This document shows positions 50,571-58,419 of a DNA stretch of 64,000 bases, piece by piece. A program made the position numbers and the translations under genes. The DNA is from Clostridium_AW sp963515715 (GTDB taxonomy: Bacteria; Bacillota; Clostridia; Clostridiales; Clostridiaceae). The DNA lies in NCBI RefSeq assembly GCF_963515715.1, contig NZ_CAUPZS010000002.1:221806-285805 (forward strand), written 5' to 3'. The notes beneath the pieces are model-generated. The model was not told the DNA's origin. It saw only the letters and a program-made list of their open reading frames with translations, and searched no databases. Every line of letters starts with the position of its first letter. Position 1 is the stretch's first letter.

Positions 50571-50852
50571 ATGATTTTGATGGTGATAAAAAAGTATAAA
50601 GAAATATGGATATACAACGAGACAGATGAACAAGCCTTATGTGCACTAATCAATGGAGAGTATGGCTGGTTAATGTATCTACGTGAGGAAGGTGACGCAG
50701 GGTTCAGTTCCCGAAATCCCGATTATAAAGGTACGGAAGATGCTACAATTGAATACTTCAAAAAATACCATAAGCCACCTAAGTTTGTTGTATGGCACAA
50801 CGACTCTGGTGATGGTGTGTCTTTGAATCATATCTTAAGCAATAGGTTATGA
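50571..50852 (+). CDS. hypothetical immunity-type protein, 93 aa
   Basis: ATG 50571 or ATG 50580 may start it; AAGGG directly precedes the first. A small Trp/Tyr-rich protein: EIWIYNETDEQALCALINGE, YGWLMYLREEGDAGFSSRNP, FVVWHNDSGDGVSLNH. The strand pattern and Trp content fit an Imm1-type or similar immunity protein; not firm. Ends at a TTATGAGCATAAT junction variant. Confidence 0.58.
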   Translation: MILMVIKKYKEIWIYNETDEQALCALINGEYGWLMYLREEGDAGFSSRNPDYKGTEDATIEYFKKYHKPPKFVVWHNDSGDGVSLNHILSNRL

Positions 50853-50901
50853 GCATAATCCGAAGGTTGACAAATTTCATTTTGGAAAGGAGGACCTTAT
50901 T

Positions 50902-51255
50902 GTGGAAAAGGGGCTTTTATATTACAAAGAATTCATAGACAAATTAGTTGATATGTCAAAATCCTGTACTGATGCTAATAATATAAAAAATGGCAGTTAT
51001 CCAAAAGTAGCAGTGTACCAAAACATGAATGCAATTTTAGAAAAACTATCACAAGAAGAACGCCAAGTGCTTTCTGATAGTATACAGTCGTGTTATAGCA
51101 GTGCTGTTTTTGATGTTTTGAGTTATTTAGAATGGCTAAGCTGCTGTCGTAATATGCAAATATCAATAGATGGAGAAATTTTATCGTCAAGTACATTCGA
51201 AGGATTTTCAGATGATTTTATAGGGCGTTCAAATGATTGGGAATGGCCTAAATAA
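50902..51255 (+). CDS. DUF6547-like immunity-type protein, 117 aa
   Basis: GTG 50902 with AAAGGAGG 8 bases upstream. Helical: LLYYKEFIDKLVDMSKSCTD, ILEKLSQEERQVLSDSIQSC, YSSAVFDVLSYLEWLSCCR. The order resembles DUF6547 as recalled, not searched. Role inferred from location. Confidence 0.62.
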   Translation: MEKGLLYYKEFIDKLVDMSKSCTDANNIKNGSYPKVAVYQNMNAILEKLSQEERQVLSDSIQSCYSSAVFDVLSYLEWLSCCRNMQISIDGEILSSSTFEGFSDDFIGRSNDWEWPK

Positions 51256-51317
51256 ATTCTTATCTACAGAATTTGGAATGTAGATTATTTATATAATGTG
51301 AGGAAGGAGAGCCTATT

Positions 51318-51866
51318 ATGAAAGAAAAAGATATAGAGGCAATCAAACACTATTGGGACGCGGCCTTTGACAAAAAATTATATATTGATGAAAACAATCC
51401 CAAAACAGCGCAGGCAAGGAAAGACCTCCTATCTTCTTTGTCAGAAGATATTACTCAGATTGAAATATTTAATGCTTGGTTGAAACGTGAGTGTCTTAAC
51501 AGAAATGCCGACGGACTTGACTATATGCTTACTCTCGGTACAACATTTGATTTATTTGATAGGGAAAGTTTGAAAGTTTTGCAAATGATTGCTTGCGATG
51601 ATTGGCATCATGATGCTGAAAATCTGGTAGCGGTTTTTGAAGAGCACCCCACAGATTTCACGAATAAAATCTTATACGATATGGCTCTGTCACGATATCC
51701 AAATCATTATTATAGCGACGATGAAAACGGAAGTGTCACAAGAAAATGTGTCTGGGCTCTTTGGCGTTTAGGGGATATCGACAGCATAAAATCTTTATCA
51801 AACAGCGGAGATAAAATTGCCGAAGGTTATGCTCAGCATCAACTTGAAAAGCTGAAAAAGAAATAA
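51318..51866 (+). CDS. hypothetical helical immunity-type protein, 182 aa
   Basis: ATG 51318 follows GGAAGGAGAG. All-helical with HEAT-like pairs: IEIFNAWLKRECLNRNADGL, SLKVLQMIACDDWHHDAENL, VTRKCVWALWRLGDIDSIKS. HEAT/ARM-type immunity proteins bind toxins through extended surfaces. No specific family named. Ends before family B copy 9. Confidence 0.65.
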   Translation: MKEKDIEAIKHYWDAAFDKKLYIDENNPKTAQARKDLLSSLSEDITQIEIFNAWLKRECLNRNADGLDYMLTLGTTFDLFDRESLKVLQMIACDDWHHDAENLVAVFEEHPTDFTNKILYDMALSRYPNHYYSDDENGSVTRKCVWALWRLGDIDSIKSLSNSGDKIAEGYAQHQLEKLKKK

Positions 51867-51883
51867 TTTTGAAGCGTACATTA

Positions 51884-51940
51884 TGAGCATTTGCCCCTGT
51901 AGGCGAATTAGAATAAAGCTACAGAAAAATTTATATTTGT
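51884..51940 (+). repeat. family B pseudoknot repeat, copy 9
   Basis: TGAGCATTTGCCCCTGTAGG CGAATT, linker, CTACAGAAAAATTTATATTT. Stem 1 keeps pairing through T-G; stem 2 has 6 pairs. Confidence 0.8.
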
Positions 51941-51953
51941 AAGGGTGTTTATT

Positions 51954-52430
51954 ATGGATGAGAATATGAAAAAACATTTGGAGTTTTTGAAAGAACAACA
52001 AAAGCAGAAAGAACGTGAGAAACGTATCGCCTTTGAGAAAGAGCGCTTGTTCTCTGAGAACATTAACTTTATACAACACTATAGGTTTGCCAGCAATATG
52101 GAAGCAGAGAAAATCAACGCATTTCTTGACGGACTCCCAGCCATTACACCTACAAGACCGGACTTTTCTAAAATGGCGATTGAACAACGGTTTCAAAATA
52201 TAGAAGAATTATTGCTATATGAAAATAAGGACATTTGGATATATTGTCTTTGCGGTTCAAGCGAGCTTATCGATTTGTATTCTTATGGCAGTGTGAGAAG
52301 TTTCATAAATGATTTTGAAAATTGGTGTTACATCAGCGCTTATCTGGTACTCTTGTTTGATAACTTGAGTGACTTTATTTTTGTTGATGACAATGGGAAT
52401 ATCATCAAATCAAAGAGCATCGAAAAATGA
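51954..52430 (+). CDS. hypothetical immunity-type protein, 158 aa
   Basis: ATG 51954 with AAGGG(T) 8 bases upstream. A basic/acidic coiled N-terminus (KHLEFLKEQQKQKEREKRIA, about 6-35) leads to a compact domain with NAFLDGLPAITPTRPDFSKM, IWIYCLCGSSELIDLYSYGS and FIFVDDNGNIIKS. Unknown family. Its TGA stop is inside family B copy 10. Confidence 0.62.
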   Translation: MDENMKKHLEFLKEQQKQKEREKRIAFEKERLFSENINFIQHYRFASNMEAEKINAFLDGLPAITPTRPDFSKMAIEQRFQNIEELLLYENKDIWIYCLCGSSELIDLYSYGSVRSFINDFENWCYISAYLVLLFDNLSDFIFVDDNGNIIKSKSIEK

Positions 52431-52483
52431 GCATTCGCTTCTGTAGGCGAATTAAAACAAAGCTATAGGAAATTTATATTTTT
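52427..52483 (+). repeat. family B pseudoknot repeat, copy 10
   Basis: ATGAGCATTCGCTTCTGTAG GCGAATT, linker, CTATAGGAAATTTATATTT. Stem 1 perfect; stem 2 uses two wobble pairs. TGA is the upstream stop codon. Confidence 0.82.
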
Positions 52484-52495
52484 AGGTGTTAGTTT

Positions 52496-52885
52496 ATGGG
52501 TAATTATAATGATTTTTTAATGGATAAAGAGCGCGAATTGACAAGCATAAATCCTATTGACATAAGTGGTAATTATATTGAGAAAATTATTCGTGAATAT
52601 TTGATTTATAGTTGTTCAAATACAATAGGAGCAACATTTGAAAAATTCTTTTTAGAGCGATTGTTCGATGAAAAACTTTTGGTCACTCTTTTTCAAATAT
52701 TGCTTGATGAGAGTGAAAATTATTCCAATGATGCCAGATATGGTGCCGCATTTTTTATTTCAAAATTCGATGAGAGGATACTAAAAAAATATAAGGACAA
52801 ATTAATTTATGTGCAAAATTATGATATATATAGTTTAAGACCATTTGCCAAAGAAGACCTTCCTCATTGGTTGAATTTTGAGTGA
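52496..52885 (+). CDS. hypothetical immunity-type protein, 129 aa
   Basis: ATG 52496; no strong ribosome binding site is visible (AGGTGTTAG upstream). Helical: YIEKIIREYLIYSCSNTIGA, LVTLFQILLDESENYSNDAR, YGAAFFISKFDERILKKYKD. HEAT-like in pattern. No family named. Sits between family B copies 10 and 11. Confidence 0.6.
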   Translation: MGNYNDFLMDKERELTSINPIDISGNYIEKIIREYLIYSCSNTIGATFEKFFLERLFDEKLLVTLFQILLDESENYSNDARYGAAFFISKFDERILKKYKDKLIYVQNYDIYSLRPFAKEDLPHWLNFE

Positions 52886-52889
52886 GAAA

Positions 52890-52941
52890 ATGAGCATTCG
52901 CTCCTGTATGCAATACAAAGCTACAGGAAATTTATATAATA
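52890..52941 (+). repeat. family B repeat, copy 11 (deletion in linker)
   Basis: TGAGCATTCGCTCCTGTATG CAATACAAAG, CTACAGGAAATTTATATAAT. The right part of stem 1 is deleted; stem 2 is intact. Confidence 0.72.
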
Positions 52942-52950
52942 GGAGGTAGC

Positions 52951-53325
52951 ATGATACATATTGAAAGAGGAAAAGAAAAAGAAGCATTTATTGCTTTTGC
53001 CAATATGGCGGTTGCAAAATTAGCTGAGAGTGACTACTCTTCGTTTTTAGCATTATTTGATAGTAGTCGTTTATCTGAAACAGATTTGATTTTAGCCCTC
53101 AAATATTTAGATGATTCTCGGCCAATACTTAAAATTGATAGCCCAATAAAATGTAAATGTGAGAATCGACGAATCGATATAATACCCTATAAAAGTGGAC
53201 GGGGATATGCTATGGACTATGACTTAACAACAAATGGAGAGATAAATGATTTGACTATTCAATTTGAGTTTTTGGTAGAAGCAGAGGGATATTCTGTTTC
53301 CCTTGAAGATTTACATACTTTATAG
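52951..53325 (+). CDS. hypothetical immunity-type protein, 124 aa (DUF7668-like?)
   Basis: ATG 52951 follows AGGAGGTAGC directly (spacing about 4). FANMAVAKLAESDYSSFLAL FDSSRLSETDLI (two parts) then SPIKCKCENRRIDIIPYKSG RGYAMDYDLTT and LTIQFEFLVEAEGYSVSLED. It resembles an uncharacterised fold with a C-terminal beta sheet, perhaps DUF7668. Low certainty on the family. Confidence 0.6.
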   Translation: MIHIERGKEKEAFIAFANMAVAKLAESDYSSFLALFDSSRLSETDLILALKYLDDSRPILKIDSPIKCKCENRRIDIIPYKSGRGYAMDYDLTTNGEINDLTIQFEFLVEAEGYSVSLEDLHTL

Positions 53326-53339
53326 ATTGTTCTTAAGAT

Positions 53340-53395
53340 TATGGGTATTCGCTCCTGTAGGTGAGTTGAAACAACGCTACAGGAAATTTATATTT
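53340..53395 (+). repeat. family B pseudoknot repeat, copy 12
   Basis: TGGGTATTCGCTCCTGTAGG TGAGTT, linker, CTACAGGAAATTTATATTT. Stem 2 perfect; stem 1 kept by wobbles. Confidence 0.78.
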
Positions 53396-53457
53396 GGCGT
53401 GGTATGTAATATGGTAATAAGACAAACAGTGAAAATCGAAATTTGGAGATGATATGT

Positions 53458-53901
53458 ATGAAAAAAAATCAATTTTGGAAAATAATTAAAATGTTGGATT
53501 GGAGCAGCGAGGGAAATGATGATAAGGTTTTAGCGCCTGTTATTCAGTATTTATCAGAGCAATCTGATGAAGAAATATTTGAGTTTGAAAATATTATGTC
53601 CAAGCTATTATATGATATTGATAGTAAGAAAATAGCCATGCAATTATATGGAACATTAGAGCTTTTTTCCAATGATTTATTCCTTTATCAGCGGTGTGTT
53701 GCAATCGTAAATGGACAAGGTTATTATAGTTCTATTTTGTATGGAGGAGAAATATTAGACCCAGATTTAGAGTTTGAATCAATATTATATGTACCAATCA
53801 AAGCATGGGCTAAAAAGCATCAACAGGATACATCCAACTACCCACATATTGCAGAGCCAAGTTATGAATCATGTAGTAATGAAGAGCTTTGGAAAAATTA
53901 A
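53458..53901 (+). CDS. DUF4240 domain protein
   Basis: 147 residues from ATG 53458 (GGAG 8 bases upstream). MKKNQFWKIIKMLDWSSEGN, LSEQSDEEIFEFENIMSKLL, then the conserved Trp/Tyr region FLYQRCVAIVNGQGYYSSIL YGGE (two parts) match the DUF4240 order. Its function is unknown but it recurs in immunity loci and near T6SS/LXG genes. Family B copy 12 lies upstream. Confidence 0.82.
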   Translation: MKKNQFWKIIKMLDWSSEGNDDKVLAPVIQYLSEQSDEEIFEFENIMSKLLYDIDSKKIAMQLYGTLELFSNDLFLYQRCVAIVNGQGYYSSILYGGEILDPDLEFESILYVPIKAWAKKHQQDTSNYPHIAEPSYESCSNEELWKN

Positions 53902-53951
53902 ATTTGTAATGGATTTTTCGCTCTTTAAATATAAGATGGGAGGTTTTTACA

Positions 53952-54815
53952 ATGAAAGCTTATTATAGTGATGGGAGAGGACGATACGGCACTGGAGAAA
54001 GCTACGACTGGTTCTATAAATACGAGAATGAAGATGTTGAAATCTTTACGAGTTCGGATAGCTTATGGACATATACTCCGATTGACGGCGGGATAGAGAT
54101 TTTGCGTTATAACGGTAATAATATTAATATCGTTGTTCCGGCTGTCATCGATGGGAAAAACGTCGTTTCACTTAACAGTACGTTTGATGGGTTTTATGAG
54201 CTAAAAAGAGCGGTTATTCCAGAAGGTGTAATGTCGGTAGTTGGCGCTTTCTATGGCTGTGAGGGTCTTGAAGGTGTTACTCTACCGAAAAGCCTTGTTG
54301 ATATGACTTATACATTTAACTGCTGTTATTCTCTGAAAAATATTGATATACCATCCAGAGTGAGGAATTTTTCATGGGCATTTGAAGGCACCAAGTTTGA
54401 AAGTTTAATTTTCCCACAAGGCACCGAAGATATTTCGCATGTTTTTTGCGGTTCTGAATACATTAAATATGCTTTTATTCCAAATAGCGTGACAAATTCA
54501 TACGAGGCTTTTTCCGACTGTGATGTGCTTACCGAAGTTGTTATTGAGGATGGTGTTACAAACATTGACGAATGGGCGTTTTTTCATTGTCCCTCGCTCC
54601 TTGAACTTACAATTCCAGCAAGTGTTACGGAATTCGGCAAAAATTCTGTTGGGTTTATGGAAATAAGAGAGTACACTAGCCCCGAAAAAACCGCTTACAA
54701 GATAAAAGGTCAACAGGTTGTTCCAGGTTTTAAAATAAAAGGTACTCCAGGTTCAGTTGCTGAAAAGTATGCCAAGGAAAATGGGATTGAGTTTGTATCA
54801 TTACTACAGTTATAG
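53952..54815 (+). CDS. BspA-type leucine-rich repeat protein (LRR_5)
   Basis: 287 residues. From about 60 on it contains repeats of the form F..C..L..V.IP..V, such as FYGCEGLEGVTLPKSLVDM, FNCCYSLKNIDIPSRVRNF and FFHCPSLLELTIPASVTEF, at 22-24 residue spacing. The C-terminal AEKYAKENGIEFVSL is a typical LRR_5 cap. No signal peptide, so it stays in the cytosol, unlike adhesin BspA proteins. Immunity or binding role inferred. ATG 53952 after GGGAGG. Confidence 0.85.
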   Translation: MKAYYSDGRGRYGTGESYDWFYKYENEDVEIFTSSDSLWTYTPIDGGIEILRYNGNNINIVVPAVIDGKNVVSLNSTFDGFYELKRAVIPEGVMSVVGAFYGCEGLEGVTLPKSLVDMTYTFNCCYSLKNIDIPSRVRNFSWAFEGTKFESLIFPQGTEDISHVFCGSEYIKYAFIPNSVTNSYEAFSDCDVLTEVVIEDGVTNIDEWAFFHCPSLLELTIPASVTEFGKNSVGFMEIREYTSPEKTAYKIKGQQVVPGFKIKGTPGSVAEKYAKENGIEFVSLLQL

Positions 54816-54859
54816 GTTAAGCGAAAGACAGGGGTGGGTGGTGGCAAGGAGAAACCATT

Positions 54860-55330
54860 ATGGATATTAGAAATGAAATAAAGAATATCGACTGGAGTCA
54901 ATATGAAACTGCTTACGGAAATGCTAATCAGGACATTCCGGAATATTTGGACCAATCAAAATATATTGCCAAAGTTTCGAGCTTGTTGTTAGATTTATTT
55001 TCAGAAGATAAAGAATGTGCCATGAGAGCAACGCATTACTTATGGTGTGGCTTATGCCACCAGCATGCGTTTGTATCTTCTGCTACGCTTCCAGCCTATG
55101 ATTTTCTTATTTACGGTCTAAAGAATTTGGATGACAATTTGAAGATTGAAATATTAGACATACTACTAGGCTTTTCTATTTGTACAGCCGGATCGAGTCT
55201 ATCTGATTCATGGCAAGGAAAATTAAGAAGTAAGTTAAAAGAGGATATGGGATATTTTCAAGAATTGGCATTGAATACAAATGAAGAAATTTTAGCTTTT
55301 GCTGAAAGTATTATTGAATGTTTAGAGTAG
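54860..55330 (+). CDS. HEAT-like immunity-type protein, 156 aa
   Basis: ATG 54860 follows AAGGAGAAACC. All-helical with paired helices: YIAKVSSLLLDLFSEDKECA, RATHYLWCGLCHQHAFVSSA and LPAYDFLIYGLKNLDDNLKI. The pattern is of HEAT repeats used in several immunity proteins. No family named. Followed by family B copy 13. Confidence 0.67.
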   Translation: MDIRNEIKNIDWSQYETAYGNANQDIPEYLDQSKYIAKVSSLLLDLFSEDKECAMRATHYLWCGLCHQHAFVSSATLPAYDFLIYGLKNLDDNLKIEILDILLGFSICTAGSSLSDSWQGKLRSKLKEDMGYFQELALNTNEEILAFAESIIECLE

Positions 55331-55348
55331 ATTAAATTTTTGCGGAAA

Positions 55349-55405
55349 ATGAGCATTTTCTCCTGTAGTCGAATTAGAACAAAACTAGAGGAATTTTATA
55401 TTTGA
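55349..55405 (+). repeat. family B repeat, copy 13
   Basis: TGAGCATTTTCTCCTGTAGT CGAATT, linker, CTAGAGGAATTTTATATTT. One mismatch in stem 2; stem 1 weak. Confidence 0.72.
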
Positions 55406-55425
55406 TGAAACGGGGGTGAAGTTCA

Positions 55426-55827
55426 GTGAATATTTCTGAAGCAAAAGAATTGCTATCATTTCATTCTTGTCGGAATAGTGATATTGATAATCCAAAATGG
55501 AAAAGTGGATTTTTAGGATGTTTGCGACCGTTTCAAGGTCAATTATCTGAAGAAAATTTCAAAGAAATAATGGAATGCTTAAAGGTATTAGCTAATGAGT
55601 TCAATAATCCTCAAATTGATAAAAATATTGTGGCTATAATTCGTTGTACAGAATAGTGGATAAGCCCGGGTGGGATGTTAACGAGCAATCATTTGCTTAC
55701 TTCGGAACAAGAGACTATGTTGCGTGAATGGGTTGACATCATTTCTGATGCCCTGTTTTGGCTATTAGATGGAGTAATCGATGAAGCGTTTACGGGATAT
55801 AATGAACACTTTGAGAAGTACAAATAG
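55426..55827 (+). pseudogene. immunity-type gene cut by an in-frame TAG
   Basis: GGGGGTGA precedes GTG 55426. Frame reads NISEAKELLSFHSCRNSDID for 76 codons to TAG 55654-55656, then stays open: WISPGGMLTSNHLLTSEQET to 55827 (133 codons total). One base change restores it. The N-terminal domain is shared with the first 80 residues of the gene at 57665, which is fused to a SUKH domain. Confidence 0.72.
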
Positions 55828-55836
55828 GAAGTTTTT

Positions 55837-55897
55837 TCTTTCTATGCAAGAACAAAAAGGTTCGTGGAGAAGATAAATGGAAAGTGAGGAGGATAAA
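55837..55897 (+). repeat. 3'-end fragment of the SUKH gene at 58487
   Basis: The 33 bases at 55846-55878 match 58995-59027 with one mismatch (ending GTGGAGAAGATAAAT). In the SUKH gene this is the end of the coding sequence. Here it lies just before an ankyrin gene, so it is a scar of recombination. Confidence 0.75.
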
Positions 55898-56521
55898 ATG
55901 GGAGACAATATAAAGCCTACCAAAACGGAAAGTTATATAAGTCCAGAAGAAAAGGTTCTGTTTGATGAAATCAGAACGGAGCTTTTCGATGAAGTAACCC
56001 CCGGTCTTTTCGTAAAAAAAGAAGAACCGCCAACTGTAAATCCGAATGAAGCGTGCTATAATGCCATAGCTGTTTATGTCTATGGTTTTCAAGAATATGC
56101 TGAGAAGATTGACTATGTTACAGATATTAACTATACAAGGCAGCAGTTTCACAAAAGTATGCTCCATGAAAGCATTTCAACAAACAACAAATTTGATATT
56201 GCTATTGACCTCATCCGGCGTGGTATAGATGTGGATATTCAAGACTACAACGGTAATACAGCACTTCATTATCTTGCAGGAGATATAAACCAGCCAGGGG
56301 CATGTCAAGTGTTTCAGCTTATTTTAGAGCAAAGTCTCAACGTAAACATTCTGAACAAAAGGGGGCGCTCTATCCTCTGGCTTTTGCTTCCTTGTGTTAG
56401 GACAAATTCTAAGATTGAAGAGAGATCCTTGGTTAAGCGGTTAATGGAGATGGGAGCGGATAAGAGTATCTTGCCTCAAAGGCTTCAGGAAAAGTTAGAA
56501 CTGATTTTGAATATGATCTAA
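55898..56521 (+). CDS. ankyrin-repeat protein
   Basis: 207 residues from ATG 55898 (GAGGAGG 7 bases upstream). SMLHESISTNNKFDIAIDLI RRGIDVDIQDYNGNTALHYL (two parts, about 95-134) and FQLILEQSLNVNILNKRGRS are two ankyrin repeats with the D..GNTALH signature; a third partial one ends at MEMGADKSILP. Soluble. Ankyrin proteins are frequent in polyimmunity arrays. Confidence 0.85.
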   Translation: MGDNIKPTKTESYISPEEKVLFDEIRTELFDEVTPGLFVKKEEPPTVNPNEACYNAIAVYVYGFQEYAEKIDYVTDINYTRQQFHKSMLHESISTNNKFDIAIDLIRRGIDVDIQDYNGNTALHYLAGDINQPGACQVFQLILEQSLNVNILNKRGRSILWLLLPCVRTNSKIEERSLVKRLMEMGADKSILPQRLQEKLELILNMI

Positions 56522-56552
56522 AAATGCAAAGCCCCAGTCTATTGGTAAGATT

Positions 56553-56608
56553 ATGAGCATTAACTCCTGTAGGCGAATTATAGCAAGGCTACAGGAAATT
56601 TATATAAC
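56553..56608 (+). repeat. family B pseudoknot repeat, copy 14
   Basis: TGAGCATTAACTCCTGTAGG CGAATT, linker, CTACAGGAAATTTATATAAC. Stem 2 perfect; stem 1 partly lost. Confidence 0.75.
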
Positions 56609-56630
56609 TCTTTGTAAGGAGGGTAAGTGT

Positions 56631-57122
56631 ATGGAAATTAGTGAAACTCTTTATAACAAGCTCATAGAATGTAATTGGTTAGAAAACTGCGGAACAAAAC
56701 GAAAATGTCAGTATAGTTTTGAGACGTATCAAGTGATGGATACTCATAAAATGTTAAAAAATATACAATCTATAAAATGGGAAAATGCATGCCTTGATAA
56801 ACGAGGATACTTAACAGAGTATTTGTGTTTAAACGTACAAGGTGAATACGATAGATATTGGAATACTACTGTAAGGACGATTAAAGCGAATTATTTACCG
56901 AAGATTTTAGATAAAATCCAAGTTGCAATAGGTGACAATAATTTACCGGAGGAAGTGATGCAGGATATTCGGTTTAATGTGCTAAATATCTTTATGGCGG
57001 AGTTCTATTCAACGTATTATGTAAGTGAATTTTCAAAGCAACTATTGGAGATATATTTATCAGGACACTTGCCCTGTGGCTGGCATGGAAAATATCCTTA
57101 CGGAATGATTATGATGTTTTAA
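56631..57122 (+). CDS. immunity-type protein of the 'PC-G-YP-G' family, 163 aa
   Basis: ATG 56631 has AAGGAGGG 6 bases upstream. Helical protein ending LLEIYLSGHLPCGWHGKYPY GMIMMF. It shares this end with the 49234 product and, more weakly, with the 57209 product. It begins MEISETLYNKLIECNWLENC. Role inferred from its neighbours. Confidence 0.67.
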   Translation: MEISETLYNKLIECNWLENCGTKRKCQYSFETYQVMDTHKMLKNIQSIKWENACLDKRGYLTEYLCLNVQGEYDRYWNTTVRTIKANYLPKILDKIQVAIGDNNLPEEVMQDIRFNVLNIFMAEFYSTYYVSEFSKQLLEIYLSGHLPCGWHGKYPYGMIMMF

Positions 57123-57130
57123 TACAGCTA

Positions 57131-57183
57131 ATGATTATTTGCTCCTGTAGACGAATTAAAAAGCTACAGGAAATTTATATAAT
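57131..57183 (+). repeat. family B pseudoknot repeat, copy 15 (short linker)
   Basis: TGATTATTTGCTCCTGTAGA CGAATT, short linker, CTACAGGAAATTTATATAAT. Stem 2 perfect. Confidence 0.78.
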
Positions 57184-57208
57184 TTTTCATAGATGTGTGG
57201 AGGTAAAG

Positions 57209-57574
57209 ATGATGCTTAATGAGTTATTAGAGAAAATAAACCAAGAAATGTTTGACGAAATAGATTGTGATTCTATATTAGGCCTGCGTGATTGCGAAGT
57301 GTTTGATTCTAACTGGATGAATCTTTATAATCAAATAGAGCAATTAAAACTGACAAAAGAGTATTCAGAAGAATCAAAACGCTTTTATGATGAATATAGA
57401 AAAAAAGCTTTTTTGGAAGTGTATAATTTATCTCAAAACAGTGATTTAGCTGCCTGCATATCGGATGATTTTGGACTGATTTTTGATAGTATGCAGCTTG
57501 GTGTCACAACATCCTGGTTAGACAAATTGATACAGTCATATCGGTCATCTAAAATTCCGTGTGGCGATTTGTAA
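57209..57574 (+). CDS. hypothetical immunity-type protein, 121 aa
   Basis: ATG 57209 (TGGAGG 6 bases upstream). Helical: ELLEKINQEMFDEIDCDSIL, EQLKLTKEYSEESKRFYDEY, and end SWLDKLIQSYRSSKIPCGDL. The PCG end resembles a shortened 56631-type C-terminus, suggesting distant paralogy or a truncation. Ends at a D-type junction. Confidence 0.62.
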   Translation: MMLNELLEKINQEMFDEIDCDSILGLRDCEVFDSNWMNLYNQIEQLKLTKEYSEESKRFYDEYRKKAFLEVYNLSQNSDLAACISDDFGLIFDSMQLGVTTSWLDKLIQSYRSSKIPCGDL

Positions 57575-57588
57575 TTCTCACAGATTAT

Positions 57589-57640
57589 GAGCATAATCGG
57601 GAGTTGATAAATTCCAATTTATTCAGTCTTCGTAATTGAC
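57589..57640. repeat. mixed B/D junction
   Basis: TTATGAGCATAATCGGGAGT resembles the head of family B; it runs into AAATTCCAATTTA at 57609-57621, a D element. The same TTATGAGCATAAT form occurs at 50850. Confidence 0.6.
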
Positions 57641-57664
57641 AAGCAGGAAAGTGGGTGAATATAA

Positions 57665-58408
57665 ATGACAAAAGCGGAAGCAAGGCTGAAAATAGCCGTT
57701 CATGCAGGGAGAAACGATAATTTCTCAGAGGGATATGTATATGCTTTAAGATATGGATTTAAAAATTTACCTGAGTTGCAACAAAAATTTGATGAAATTT
57801 TTGTATGTTTGAAAGAATTGAAAGAAACCTTTTACTCACCAGAAATTGAACGAGAACTTCTTGCAGACTTAAACGAAATACTATATGAAAGCATTTTGTA
57901 TATTAGCAACAAAAAATCGGCTTATTGTGTAGTTGAGATTTTTGCAGAAATTTTATCTGAAACTTTGGTTTATCTTTTGGAAAATGCTGAATATCCATTT
58001 GAAGCATTTGATAACTACAAAGAAAACTATGATTTCTTTGTAGATTTTAATTTTAATGGTGACGCTGGTGAAGTTGAAATCCTATCTATAAATGGAATCA
58101 GCTTGCCTCAAGATTACATTGAGTTTATGAAAAAATATAATGGTGGGGAAGGTAGTATCGGCAAAGGAACATGGTTAATATTATTTCCATTAGAAGAATT
58201 AGAAGAAATAAACGAGGACTATTGTATAAATGAATTTCTTCCCAATCATTGCATTATAGGTTCTTCCGGCGGTGGTGAATTATTTGGAGTGGATATAGAT
58301 GGAAATTATTTTGCTGTTCCGACGGTTTCGATGTCTGATAAAGATAAGATTGTTTTAGGGAATACATTTTTTCAGTTTATTCAGCGTTTAGATACATATT
58401 TGGATTGA
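57665..58408 (+). CDS. two-domain SUKH immunity protein with helical N-terminal domain
   Basis: 247 residues. The N-terminal domain (about 1-80, ARLKIAVHAGRNDNFSEGYV and LKELKETFYSPEIERELLA) matches the broken gene at 55426. The C-terminal SMI1/KNR4 domain (about 130-245) has INGISLPQDYIEFMKKYNGG EG and WLILFPLEELEEINEDY. Separate modules found apart and fused in one array suggest both are immunity domains. ATG 57665, with GTGGGTG upstream (weak). Confidence 0.8.
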   Translation: MTKAEARLKIAVHAGRNDNFSEGYVYALRYGFKNLPELQQKFDEIFVCLKELKETFYSPEIERELLADLNEILYESILYISNKKSAYCVVEIFAEILSETLVYLLENAEYPFEAFDNYKENYDFFVDFNFNGDAGEVEILSINGISLPQDYIEFMKKYNGGEGSIGKGTWLILFPLEELEEINEDYCINEFLPNHCIIGSSGGGELFGVDIDGNYFAVPTVSMSDKDKIVLGNTFFQFIQRLDTYLD

Positions 58409-58419
58409 TAGTTCAGAAG

